DNA of 64,000 bases from CADEEN01 sp040384625 (GTDB taxonomy: Bacteria > Pseudomonadota > Gammaproteobacteria > Burkholderiales > Burkholderiaceae_C), in assembly GCA_040384625.1 (NCBI GenBank), contig JAZKIW010000081.1, positions 1-64,000 of the forward strand, read 5' to 3'. Of this stretch, positions 7,800 to 16,274 are shown in pieces. How positions within the stretch are numbered: the stretch's first letter is position 1; every line of letters begins with the position of its first letter. Position numbers and translations under genes: made by a program. A model generated the notes under the pieces. That model saw only the letters and a program-made list of their open reading frames with translations. It did not search any database and had not been told where the DNA came from.

Positions 7800-8927
7800 A
7801 TGCATGCACTTCGCCACGCGCTGACCGTCGTCGCGCTCGCTGCCTCAGCGGCCCAGGCCGCTCCCCAAGTCGACGTCATCGCCTCGGGTCTGGCCAATCC
7901 TCGGGGCATTGCCTTCGCGCCGAACGGGCTGCTCTTCGTCGCCGAGGCCGGTCGCGGGGGCAATGGCAGCTGTGCCTTCCTGGGCGATGGTCAGGAGGCC
8001 TGTTACGGCGAGACTGGCGCGCTCACTCGCATCGATCCTGCGGGCCTGGCGCCACCGGTCCAGGTGATCTCCGGGCTGCCCTCGCTGGCGCCATCGAGCG
8101 GGTTCGGCGCCGTCGGACCACACGCCATTTCGTTCGTGGGCACCGGCAATGGCCAACTGGTCATGGGGCTCGGTGCCAACGCGGCGGTTCGCACAGGCCT
8201 CGGGGCCAAGTCGGCGCTCTTCGGTCGCGTGTTGCAAGTCAACGCCGCAGGAATGTGGCGCGCTGGCGCCGACATCGCCGCCTTCGAAGCGGCGACCGAC
8301 CCGGTGCCCGGCGGCACGGACAGCAACCCTTATGGAATCGCTGCACTGCCATCGCGCCACGTCGTCGCCGACGCGGGTGCCAACGCGCTGTTCGAAATTC
8401 TCGCCAGCGGCCGCATGCGGACCCTGGCCGTGTTCGGCACGCGCCTCGTTCCAGCGCCGCCATTCATGCCCCAGGGCACGCAGATTGCGATGCAGGCGGT
8501 TCCGACATCGGTGGCCGAAGGGCCGGACGGTCACTTGTATGTCGGTCAGTTGACCGGCTTTCCGTTTCCGATGGGCGGCGCCAACGTCTACCGCGTGCCG
8601 GCGCAGGGGGGAACGCCGCAAGTGTTCGCGAGCGGGTTCACCAACATCGTGTCGCTGGCATTCGATGCCCGAGGCGTGCTCTACGTGCTGCAAATCGGCA
8701 ATGGGCTCTCCAGCCAGGGCGGCGCGCCGCTGGCACCACCGGGAAAACTGATCCGCGTCAATGCCAATGGCTCGCAGACGGTGATCTACGACGGCCTGTT
8801 CTTTCCCGGCGGCCTGGCTATCGGCCCGGACGGCGCGGCTTACGTCACCAATTTCGGCATCGTCCCCGGAATCATCCCGCAGGCATTTCCGGCCGGCGGA
8901 CAGGTGCTCCGGATCACGCTCGACTGA
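7800..8927 (+). CDS. ScyD/ScyE-like secreted beta-propeller
   Basis: The 375-residue product has a Sec signal peptide ending AQAA (about residue 20). It then shows repeated propeller-blade motifs such as LANPRGIAFAPNGLLFVAEAG, VAEGPDGHLYVGQLTG and GGLAIGPDGAAYVTNFG. This is the ScyD/ScyE family signature, first named in the cyanobacterial scytonemin cluster but now found widely without it. No catalytic residue is evident, and it probably acts outside the cytoplasm as a binding or lactonase-like propeller. GAAGAGGAG precedes the start, and a longer frame from 7656 has no such site. The 185 bases before it, after lemA, suggest its own promoter. Confidence 0.82.
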   Translation: MHALRHALTVVALAASAAQAAPQVDVIASGLANPRGIAFAPNGLLFVAEAGRGGNGSCAFLGDGQEACYGETGALTRIDPAGLAPPVQVISGLPSLAPSSGFGAVGPHAISFVGTGNGQLVMGLGANAAVRTGLGAKSALFGRVLQVNAAGMWRAGADIAAFEAATDPVPGGTDSNPYGIAALPSRHVVADAGANALFEILASGRMRTLAVFGTRLVPAPPFMPQGTQIAMQAVPTSVAEGPDGHLYVGQLTGFPFPMGGANVYRVPAQGGTPQVFASGFTNIVSLAFDARGVLYVLQIGNGLSSQGGAPLAPPGKLIRVNANGSQTVIYDGLFFPGGLAIGPDGAAYVTNFGIVPGIIPQAFPAGGQVLRITLD

Positions 8928-8970
8928 GAGCATCGAGTCGAGCTCACTGCAACGAGTCCGATGCGAGCGG

Positions 8971-9291
8971 CTAGTCGCGCTGCGGCCTGAAAAGCTCGCC
9001 CATGTCGACCGCATCGACACGGTATTCCAGGCCGCAGAACTTCGCAGGCGATCTCGGCCTCGCCGCGTTGGACGTGATGCCGTTCACGTCGTCTTCATCC
9101 AGCCCGTGCAGCATGGCCCGCACCCTCTCACGCGAGCAACGGCACGCAAAGCGCGGGCGCAAGGGTTCGGAGCGGCGCAGGTCCTCTTCCCAAAAGAGGC
9201 GGCGCAGCAGGGGCTCGGCATCGATCGTCAGCAGCTCCTCGCGCGTCAACGTGGCGCTTAGGTGCGCGATGCGGTTGAACGCCGGGGAACC
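8971..9291 (-). pseudogene. hslO: Hsp33 (hslO) C-terminal remnant, frameshifted
   Basis: Read on the minus strand, the segment gives FNRIAHLSATLTREELL, RRLFWEEDLR and FACRCSRERV, which match the linker and zinc domain of the redox chaperone Hsp33. The first pair of zinc cysteines (CxC) is intact. Near the end the frame slips: between about 9073 and 9041 the matching residues (RGEAEIACE) lie in another frame, after which the original frame returns with FCGLEYRVDAVD. So the second zinc pair (CxxC) is split across frames. The N-terminal substrate-binding domain of about 230 residues is not recognisable upstream. A decayed gene is the simplest reading, and base errors could explain the slips but not the missing domain. 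Confidence 0.7.
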
Positions 9292-9467
9292 CCGGCCGCG
9301 CCCACCATTCAATCTCGACGCGCGACAACGTGCCGGCTTCAGCGCCGCCGAGCTGGCACAACTCGGTCGCGCCGACTGAGGTGGCGCGTAGAGCCGCTGC
9401 ACGGGGCGTGTGCCGATACTCCAGCGAGCCGGACACCACAAGCATGAGCGACTGATAAAGTGGATTC
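9292..9467. other. Non-coding stretch between Hsp33 remnant and DUF2339 gene
   Basis: No convincing gene is seen. Open frames exist on the minus strand but show no family pattern. If the Hsp33 remnant was once whole, its N-terminal part should be here, and I cannot find it in any frame. Confidence 0.4.
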
Positions 9468-9486
9468 GCCACGGTTCAGCCGTGGC
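9468..9486 (+). promoter_or_regulatory. 5'-leader stem-loop GCCACGG-TTCAG-CCGTGGC
   Basis: A perfect 7-bp inverted repeat with a five-base loop ends just before the GGAGGGG ribosome-binding site (9491-9497) of the DUF2339 gene. It lies close enough to influence ribosome access or transcript stability. There is no T-run, so I do not call it a terminator. Confidence 0.4.
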
Positions 9487-9504
9487 CTGCGGAGGGGAAC
9501 GCAC

Positions 9505-12237
9505 ATGCCATTGGCGATTGCAGTCATCGTGGGGGGCCTGATCGGCGCTGCCTGGAGCAACGCTTTCGGCATGCTCGTCGGCGCCGCCCTCGCCTGGCTG
9601 TTGATGCGGTCGTTGAAGCAGGAACGGACGATCGCCGGCCTGCAGGCCGCACTGAAGGAGCTGCAGGCGCGGCGAGAGGCCGGCCCGGCAGTGGCTCAAG
9701 ACAGTGAAGCCGCTGCGCCGGCAACGCGCCCAGCGCCCGCCCCAGCCGTCCCACCAGGGCTCGGCTCGACTGCGCCACCGCCACCGCCGCGAGCCGCAGC
9801 GCCGGTGCCGGTGCCGGTGCCGGTGCCGGTCGCTGCATCGGCCGCTCAGGTTCCGCTGCCCGCGCCGGCCCGCCCGGCGACGCCACGTCCCGATCGGCTG
9901 GCCCCTATCAAGGCCTGGCTGTTCGGCGGGAACACCATCGTCAAGGCCGGCGTCGGCATCCTGTTCATCGGCCTGGCCTTCCTGGCCAAGTTCGCCAGCG
10001 AGCATGTGCAGGTGCCGGTCGAATTGCGCCTGGCGGGGATCGCCTCTGTGGCCGTCGTGTTGCTCTTCGTCGGTTGGCGTCTGCGTCTGACCCGGCCCGA
10101 CTATGCGCAGGTGCTGCAAGGTGGCGCGGTGGCTGTGCTGTACCTGACCCTGTTCGTGGCCTTCCGCTTCTTCGGCGTGCTGGCGGTCGGCCCGGTGTTC
10201 GCGCTGATGGTCGTCGTCGCCGCACTGGCCGCCGCGCTGGCGGTGCTGCAGAACGCGCGCGCGCTGGCCGTCATCGGCGCCCTGGGTGGCTTTGCGACGC
10301 CCTTGCTGGTGTCCACCGGCAGCGGCAACCACGTGGCGCTGTTCAGCTACTACCTAGTGCTCGACCTGGGCATCGCAGCGGTGGCCTGGCACCGCAGCTG
10401 GCGCGCGCTGAACCTGATCGGCTTCCTCGGCACCTTCGTCGTCGGCAGCGCCTGGGGCGCTCTGAAGTACCAGCCCGAACACTACGCCAGCAGTCAGGCC
10501 TTCCTGATCGCCTTCTTCCTGATCTTCGTCGCCATCATGCTGATGCCGACGCGGCAAGCGGCGGCCGATGCCAAGCCCTCGGACAACTGGGCCCAGGGCT
10601 GCCTGCTGTTCGGCTTGCCGACGATCACCTTCGCCCTGCAGCACGGACTAGTGCGCCACACCGAGTACGGCACCGCCCTCTCAGCGTTGCTCCTGGCGGG
10701 CTTCTACGTCGCCTTGGCCACATGGATGCGTTCGCGTACGCGCCTGGCGGTCAGCTTCGAGGCCAGTCTGGCGATCGGCACGGTCTTCCTGACCCTGGTG
10801 ATTCCGTTCGCGCTCGATGCGCGCAGCACCGCCGGGGCATGGGCCCTCGAAGGGGCGGGCCTGGTCTGGCTCGGGTTTCGCCAGTCGCGCCTGCTGCCGC
10901 GCCTGTTTGGCTATGCGTTGCTGTTGCTGGCCGGTGCGGCGATGGTCTTCGCCTTCGACCGCCACGGCACGCCGAGCGGCCTGTTTAACGCCTACTTCTT
11001 CAACGGCCTGATGGCCGCCGCGGCTTCGCTCGCGGCCGCACTGTTCGTCCAACGAGCCGTGGGCGGGACCGCGGAGGCAGCGCCTCGGCTGGGGCGCAGC
11101 GAGCGCTTTGCTGAGCCCCTGTTGATCGCGTGGGGCACGCTCTGGCTGCTCTCTGCGGCGGCGGTCCAGATCGACACCTTCGTGGCGCCTCGACTCCAGC
11201 CCGCGGCCTGGCTGGCCTGCTTCAGCGCCATCGCCCTGCTCTACGCGATCTTGTCCAATCGGCTGCACTGGCCGCAGGTTGGCCTGCCGCCGCTGGCGCA
11301 TGCACCCTTGCACCTGCTCGGGGCCTTGACGGCCGCGGCCGCCTTGGCCCGCCCGCTGCAGGACGGCGGTTGGTGGGCCTGGCCGCTGGCGCTGGCCACG
11401 CACGGCGTGCTGCTGTGGCGGCTCGCACCGCGCTGGCCCCAGGTCGGGCGCGAGGTGGTGCATGCTTTCGGCGTGCTGATCCTGGCCATCCTCGGCGCGC
11501 TGCAGGGCCGGGCCATCACGCTCGGCTGGGGCGACGCGGCGAGCGCCTGGGCATGGCTCGGCTGGCTCGTGGCGCCCGCGGCTTTGCTGCTGCTCCTGCT
11601 GCGCCCCGCCAGCGCCAAGCGTTGGCCGGTGTGCGCCGCACCGACCGCGTACCAGTGGATCGCGTCGCTGGTGATAGCCATCGGCCTGGTGCTGTGGACC
11701 CTGCTGGCCAACATCGCGTCCAACGGCTCGGCCCTGCCCCTGCCGCACCTACCCTTGCTCAACCCGCTCGACCTGGGTGTCGGCGTGGCCCTGGCCGCAG
11801 TCCTGCTGTGGACGCGCAGCGAGGGCGCGCGCACCGGCCTCGCCGCAGCGCCCGGCCTGCCGCTGGCCACGCTCGGCGTGGCCGGTTTCGTGTGGCTCAA
11901 TGCGATCCTGATCCGCGCCTTCCACCATTACGGCGGCGTGCCGTTCCGTGTCGACGCCTGGGTCCACTCGCTGGCGGTGCAGACCGGCATCACGCTGCTC
12001 TGGACGGTGACAGCCTTGGTGCTGATGTGCCTGTCGGCCCGGCGCGCGATGCGCCTGCCCTGGATGGTCGGCGCCGTGCTGCTCGCCGCCGTGGTGCTGA
12101 AGCTGCTGGTGGTGGACCAGTCCGGCACCGGCACGGTGACGCGCATCGTCTCCTTCATCGGCGTCGGTGTCCTGATGCTGGTCATCGGCTATGTGGCCCC
12201 CCTGCCGGGCAAGCGAGACGCGCATGCACCGGGTTGA
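9505..12237 (+). CDS. DUF2339 large polytopic membrane protein
   Basis: The 910-residue product starts at ATG 9505 behind GGAGGGG. An N-terminal membrane hairpin (about 1-35) is followed by a coiled segment, a Pro/Ala-rich linker (about 65-130) and then WLFGGNTIVKAGVGILFIGLAFLAK, which is the entry signature of the DUF2339 family. More than twenty hydrophobic helices follow to the end. The role of DUF2339 proteins is unknown. In many proteobacteria they are followed by a DUF3999 gene, as here with a 14-base overlap, so the two probably form one membrane complex. The linker contains a five-copy VP repeat encoded by a perfect hexanucleotide repeat. Confidence 0.88.
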   Translation: MPLAIAVIVGGLIGAAWSNAFGMLVGAALAWLLMRSLKQERTIAGLQAALKELQARREAGPAVAQDSEAAAPATRPAPAPAVPPGLGSTAPPPPPRAAAPVPVPVPVPVAASAAQVPLPAPARPATPRPDRLAPIKAWLFGGNTIVKAGVGILFIGLAFLAKFASEHVQVPVELRLAGIASVAVVLLFVGWRLRLTRPDYAQVLQGGAVAVLYLTLFVAFRFFGVLAVGPVFALMVVVAALAAALAVLQNARALAVIGALGGFATPLLVSTGSGNHVALFSYYLVLDLGIAAVAWHRSWRALNLIGFLGTFVVGSAWGALKYQPEHYASSQAFLIAFFLIFVAIMLMPTRQAAADAKPSDNWAQGCLLFGLPTITFALQHGLVRHTEYGTALSALLLAGFYVALATWMRSRTRLAVSFEASLAIGTVFLTLVIPFALDARSTAGAWALEGAGLVWLGFRQSRLLPRLFGYALLLLAGAAMVFAFDRHGTPSGLFNAYFFNGLMAAAASLAAALFVQRAVGGTAEAAPRLGRSERFAEPLLIAWGTLWLLSAAAVQIDTFVAPRLQPAAWLACFSAIALLYAILSNRLHWPQVGLPPLAHAPLHLLGALTAAAALARPLQDGGWWAWPLALATHGVLLWRLAPRWPQVGREVVHAFGVLILAILGALQGRAITLGWGDAASAWAWLGWLVAPAALLLLLLRPASAKRWPVCAAPTAYQWIASLVIAIGLVLWTLLANIASNGSALPLPHLPLLNPLDLGVGVALAAVLLWTRSEGARTGLAAAPGLPLATLGVAGFVWLNAILIRAFHHYGGVPFRVDAWVHSLAVQTGITLLWTVTALVLMCLSARRAMRLPWMVGAVLLAAVVLKLLVVDQSGTGTVTRIVSFIGVGVLMLVIGYVAPLPGKRDAHAPG
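9801..9830 (+). repeat. (GCCGGT)5 tandem repeat
   Basis: Five perfect copies of GCCGGT encode alternating Val-Pro in the linker of the DUF2339 protein. Because the unit is six bases, a change in copy number lengthens or shortens the linker without breaking the frame. Confidence 0.95.
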
Positions 12238-13648
12238 AAGTCATCACCCCACGGCCTGGTCGCTCTGCGCCGCCCTGGCCCTTGCCGCGCCAGCCTGGGC
12301 CGACGAGGCAGCCCACCGCTACCGTGCGCCGATCACGCTGACGACGCCCGCTCCCTTCGTGCAATTGCCGCTGCCGGCCAGCGCCTATGGGCGCAGCCTG
12401 CAGGCCGGCTTGCAGGACCTGCGCATCGTCGACAACCAGGGCGATCGCGTGCCGTTCACGATCCTCGTCCCGCGCGCAGCCGAAGTGCGCAGCACCGAGC
12501 AGCAGCGTGATGCCACGCTCTACGCCCTGCCCGCGAAGCCGGCGCCTGGCGGCGCCTGGGCCTCGCCGATCGAGATCGCTGTGCAGGGCGACAGCCTCAG
12601 CGTGAAACGGCTGGGCCGCGGCACCACCCCCGGGGCCCTGCGCTCGGGCGGCTGGCTGATCGACCTGGGCGAACGCAAGCGCGGCGAGCCGGCGCCGCGA
12701 TCGCTTCGCATGGCGTGGTCGGGGCCCCAGGAGTTCAGCGCCGGCTACCATTTCGAGAGCAGCGACGACCTGCGCAGCTGGCGCGCCGGTGGTGCGGGGC
12801 AGTTGCTGGCCTTCAGCGCGCCCAGCGGCGCCTTGACCCAGCCTGCAGTGATGTTGCCTGCCGACGTTGGCCGATTCGTGCGCCTGGTGTGGGCCGATGC
12901 GGCGGCGGCCCCGATGCTGACGGGCGCCAAGGTGATCGCAGCCACGCAGAGCAATGTCGCGATCGATGCGCCCACGGAACTCGTGTTCAGCACCTCGCCT
13001 GCGCCTGCCGGCAAGATCGAACCCGACGAGGCCGCGCAACGCGCACTGCACTACGACCTCGGCGGCACCCTGCCCTTGGTGCAGGTCGACTTGCGCCTGC
13101 AGCCCGGCACGCGGGTGGCACCGGTGCGTCTGCAGGGCCGCACCCGAGACAGTGAAGCCTGGCGCGAGCTCGGATCGAGCGTGTTCTACAGGCTCGAGCG
13201 CGGCAGCGAGCTCAGCCACTCGCCACCACTCTCATTGCACGCCAACGTGCGCTACCTGCGTGTGCTGCCCGATGCCCGCGCCGCCGCGCTCGAACCGGCG
13301 CAAACCCAGTTGGTGGTACATGCGGCCCTGGCGAGCCTGGTCTTCGTCGCCCAAGGCCAGCCGCCCTACGCCCTGCTGGCCGGGGCGGAGAAGGCCGCAC
13401 CGGCAGCCTTGGCCGTCTCCACCCTGGTGCCGGCGCTCGACGATGAACGCGCCCGCTTCGGCCGCGCGACGCTCGGCGACTGGAGCGAGGTTACCGAAGT
13501 GGCTCGCGCGGCCGATCGGCGTCGGCAGCTCGCGGCCTTGCGGCCGTGGTTGCTGTGGGCGGTGCTGCTGGCCGGCGTGGCCGGTCTGGCCTTCATGGTC
13601 TGGCGCCTGACGCGTCCCGTGCCACCTAGACCCGACGCCGGCCCTTAA
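12224..13648 (+). CDS. DUF3999 secreted/membrane-anchored protein
   Basis: The 474-residue product has a signal peptide (cleavage near AWADEA) and ends with one membrane helix (WLLWAVLLAGVAGLAFMVWRL) and a short basic tail, so most of it faces the periplasm. The early segment YRAPITLTTPAPFVQLPLPASAY and DLRIVDNQGDRVPF, and a middle discoidin-like beta region (FESSDDLRSWR, VRYLRVLPD), fit the DUF3999 family. The start lies 14 bases inside the DUF2339 gene. The conserved pairing suggests a periplasmic partner for the DUF2339 protein, while biochemical function is unknown. Confidence 0.85.
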   Translation: MHRVESHHPTAWSLCAALALAAPAWADEAAHRYRAPITLTTPAPFVQLPLPASAYGRSLQAGLQDLRIVDNQGDRVPFTILVPRAAEVRSTEQQRDATLYALPAKPAPGGAWASPIEIAVQGDSLSVKRLGRGTTPGALRSGGWLIDLGERKRGEPAPRSLRMAWSGPQEFSAGYHFESSDDLRSWRAGGAGQLLAFSAPSGALTQPAVMLPADVGRFVRLVWADAAAAPMLTGAKVIAATQSNVAIDAPTELVFSTSPAPAGKIEPDEAAQRALHYDLGGTLPLVQVDLRLQPGTRVAPVRLQGRTRDSEAWRELGSSVFYRLERGSELSHSPPLSLHANVRYLRVLPDARAAALEPAQTQLVVHAALASLVFVAQGQPPYALLAGAEKAAPAALAVSTLVPALDDERARFGRATLGDWSEVTEVARAADRRRQLAALRPWLLWAVLLAGVAGLAFMVWRLTRPVPPRPDAGP

Positions 13649-13685
13649 ACTGCGCTCTTTTGCAACGCACACCAAGGAATTCTCC

Positions 13686-14546
13686 ATGCGCTTCAGCACT
13701 CGCCAGTTCCTGCAAACCACCGGCCTGCTAGCAGCCGGCCTGCTGCTCGCCGCCTGCGGCAAGAAGGAGCCGCCGCCCGCCCCGACCGCGGCGGCACCGG
13801 CTTCGGCCGCGGCGCCCGCTCCGGCCGCGAAGGTGTACGTGGTCGGCACGGATGCCGCGTATGCGCCGTTCGAGTCACAGAACGAAAAGGGCGAGATCGT
13901 CGGCTTCGACATCGACGTGGTCAAGGCAGCGGCGGCCAAGGCCGGCGTCGAGGTGAAGTTCGTCAACACGCCATGGGAGGGCATCTTCAACGCCCTCATC
14001 CAGGGCGACCGCGACATGGTGGTCTCGTCCGTGACGATCACCGACGAGCGCAAGCAGACGATGGACTTCAGCGCCCCCTACTTCGACGCGGTGCAGCTGA
14101 TCGCGGTGAAGGAGAACAGCAAGATCGCCAAGTTCGACGACCTGAAGAAGCTCAAGGTCGGCGTGCAGACCGGCACCACCGGCGACGAGGCCGTGACCAA
14201 GCTGCAGGGCAAGACCAGCACCTCGGTCAAGCGCTTCGAGTCGACACCGCTGGCACTGAAGGAGCTGGAGTCGGGCGGCGTCGACGCCGTCGTCGCCGAC
14301 AACGGCGTGGTGATCCACTACGTGGCCAACAACAGCGGCTCCAAGTTCAAGACCGTGTCCGACAAGTCCTTCGCTCCCGAGCAGTACGGCATCGCCTTCA
14401 AGAAGGGCAACACCGAACTGCTGGGCAAGATGGACAAGGGCCTGGCCGACATCAAGGCCGACGGCACCTACGCCAAGATCTTCGCGCAGTACTTCGGCGC
14501 GGCGCCCGCCGCGGCCGCAGCGCCGGCCCCGGCAGCATCCAAGTAA
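13686..14546 (+). CDS. Amino-acid-type ABC transporter substrate-binding lipoprotein
   Basis: The 286-residue protein has a lipobox (LLAACGK, Cys about 26), an Ala/Pro linker at each end and a type 2 periplasmic binding fold between. Signatures include YAPFESQNEKGEIVGFDIDV, the GDRDMVVSSVTITDERKQTMDFSAPYF segment and GVQTGTTGDEA. This fits the family that binds polar amino acids (lysine/arginine/glutamine/histidine type), but the ligand cannot be assigned from sequence. The permease gene follows 12 bases after the stop. A TTAAACT stretch 35-40 bases upstream may belong to the promoter. Confidence 0.92.
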   Translation: MRFSTRQFLQTTGLLAAGLLLAACGKKEPPPAPTAAAPASAAAPAPAAKVYVVGTDAAYAPFESQNEKGEIVGFDIDVVKAAAAKAGVEVKFVNTPWEGIFNALIQGDRDMVVSSVTITDERKQTMDFSAPYFDAVQLIAVKENSKIAKFDDLKKLKVGVQTGTTGDEAVTKLQGKTSTSVKRFESTPLALKELESGGVDAVVADNGVVIHYVANNSGSKFKTVSDKSFAPEQYGIAFKKGNTELLGKMDKGLADIKADGTYAKIFAQYFGAAPAAAAAPAPAASK

Positions 14547-14558
14547 ACGGAGCCGGCG

Positions 14559-15311
14559 ATGGATCTTCGCTGGGAGATCCTCGCCGGCTATGGGCCGCTG
14601 TTCGTCAGCGGCCTGTGGATGACGATCGAGCTGACCCTAGTGGCGATCGGTGCGGGCCTGCTGCTCGGCATCGTCTTCGGCCTGATCAGCAGTTCGGCCG
14701 ACGCACCGGTGCCGCACTCGCCGGTCTGGGCCTGGGGCCTGAAGATCGCGCGCGGCATCACCGTCGCCTACGTCACATTCTTCCGCGGCACACCGCTGTT
14801 CGTGCAGATCCTCCTGGTGCACTTTGCGCTGATGCCGGCCCTGATCCACCCCGACGGCGGCCTGCTGATGAGCGGCGACGCCGCGCGCACTTTTCGCCAG
14901 GAGCACGGCGCCTTCTTCTCTGGCGCGTTGGCTCTGACCCTCAACGCCGGCGCCTACATCAGCGAGATCTTCCGCGCCGGCATCCAGAGCATCCACCGCG
15001 GTCAGACCCAGGCCGCTTACAGCGTCGGCCTGAGCCATGCGCAGGCGATGCGCTTCGTGGTCCTGCCGCAGGCCTTCCGGCGCATGGTGCCGGCCTTGGT
15101 GAACGAAGGTGTGACGCTGATCAAGGACTCGTCCCTGGTGTCTGCCATCGGCCTGGCCGAACTGGCCCTCGCCGCACGCACCGTGGCCGGCGCCTACTCG
15201 CGCTACTGGGAGCCCTATCTGTTGATTTCGGCGGTCTACCTGGTGCTGACCTTGGTGCTGTCGACCCTGGCCAAGCGGCTCGAGGCGCCGGCGCATCTGC
15301 GCGGGCGCTAG
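14559..15311 (+). CDS. Amino-acid ABC transporter permease (HisM/GlnP type)
   Basis: The 250-residue protein has about five membrane helices. The HisMQ-type signatures include VAYVTFFRGTPLFVQ near residue 70 and the EAA loop AYSVGLSHAQAMRFVVLPQAFRRMVPALVNEGVTLIKDSSL at about 150-190, which docks the ATPase. It is about 30 residues longer than usual, mostly from an insert around 95-115 (DGGLLMSGDAARTFRQ). It partners the upstream binding protein. No ATP-binding subunit follows, since the next gene is a dehydrogenase, so an ATPase from elsewhere must energise it. Confidence 0.92.
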   Translation: MDLRWEILAGYGPLFVSGLWMTIELTLVAIGAGLLLGIVFGLISSSADAPVPHSPVWAWGLKIARGITVAYVTFFRGTPLFVQILLVHFALMPALIHPDGGLLMSGDAARTFRQEHGAFFSGALALTLNAGAYISEIFRAGIQSIHRGQTQAAYSVGLSHAQAMRFVVLPQAFRRMVPALVNEGVTLIKDSSLVSAIGLAELALAARTVAGAYSRYWEPYLLISAVYLVLTLVLSTLAKRLEAPAHLRGR

Positions 15312-15332
15312 GGCTGGCGCTACCAGGCCGCA

Positions 15333-16265
15333 GTGAAACCCGTCCTGCTGGTCCTGATCCCGATGCCCGGGCGCAGCCTCGCGCAGATGGAGGCGGGCTT
15401 CGAAGTGCATTACGCACCGACCACCGCGCAGAGCGAACAAGCCCTGCGGGACCACGGCGCTCGCATCCAGGTCGTGCTGACGAATGGCACCATGGGCCTG
15501 CGCGCCGACGAGATCGACGCGATGCCGAAGCTTTCGCTCGCGTGCGCGTTGGGTGTCGGTTTTGAGAATCTGGCACTGGCCCACGCACGCGCCCGCGGCA
15601 TCGTTCTCGCCAATGGTGCGGGCACCAATGACGACGTTGTCGCCGACCACGCGCTGGCTCTGCTGCTCGCCACCGTTCGCGCGATCCCGCGCTTCGACCA
15701 GGCTTGCCGCCAAGGTATCTGGCGCGATGCATTGCCCACGCTCCCGCAGCTCGCGCGCAAGCACCTGGGTGTGTTCGGACTGGGTGCCATTGGCCGCAAG
15801 ATCGCGCAACGCGCAGTGGCGTTCGACATGGCGGTCGGCTACCACAGCAGGTCCGCGCGCCCGGAGCAGCCCTTTCACTATTTCGACAGCCTCTTGGCCC
15901 TGGCAAACTGGAGCGACGTGCTCGTCGTGGCCGTGCCCGGCGGCGCCGACACCCGGCACCTCGTCGATGCAGCGGTGCTGAAGGCGCTGGGCAGCGGCGG
16001 CTTTCTGGTCAACGTCGCTCGCGGCAGCATCGTCGACACGGACGCGCTGGCGCAGGCGCTGAAGGACGGCGAACTGGCCGGTGCCGGCCTCGATGTCTAC
16101 GAAACCGAACCTCTGCCGCCTGCCGCCTTGCTGGACTTGCCCAATGTGGTGCTGACGCCGCACGTCGCCGGCCTGTCACCGGAGGCGAAGCAAGCCGCGT
16201 TGCAATGCTTTCTCGACAACGCGGCGCTGCACTTCAGCGGACGACCGGTGCGCACGCCGATCTGA
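15333..16265 (+). CDS. D-2-hydroxyacid dehydrogenase (NAD(P)-dependent)
   Basis: The 310-residue protein (GTG start) shows the D-isomer-specific 2-hydroxyacid dehydrogenase layout: a split catalytic domain and a central Rossmann domain with GLGAIGRKIA (about 150). The catalytic residues are visible as Arg in NVARGSIVD, Glu in YETEPLPP and His in LTPHVAG. It is closest in look to glyoxylate/hydroxypyruvate or 2-ketogluconate-type reductases, but the substrate is not predictable. It lies 21 bases after the permease, so it may act on a product linked to the imported compound (inference). It converges with the next gene, leaving only nine bases. Confidence 0.9.
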   Translation: MKPVLLVLIPMPGRSLAQMEAGFEVHYAPTTAQSEQALRDHGARIQVVLTNGTMGLRADEIDAMPKLSLACALGVGFENLALAHARARGIVLANGAGTNDDVVADHALALLLATVRAIPRFDQACRQGIWRDALPTLPQLARKHLGVFGLGAIGRKIAQRAVAFDMAVGYHSRSARPEQPFHYFDSLLALANWSDVLVVAVPGGADTRHLVDAAVLKALGSGGFLVNVARGSIVDTDALAQALKDGELAGAGLDVYETEPLPPAALLDLPNVVLTPHVAGLSPEAKQAALQCFLDNAALHFSGRPVRTPI

Positions 16266-16274
16266 GCCGCAGCC

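Noticed and set aside
9801..9830. Possible phase-variable repeat
   Set aside because: The unit is six bases, so copy changes do not shift the frame. It can alter linker length but not switch the gene off.
8971..10332. A 453-codon minus-strand frame that includes the Hsp33 remnant
   Set aside because: Upstream of about 9291 it is Gln/His/Arg-rich and antisense to the DUF2339 gene. Only the C-terminal part shows family similarity.
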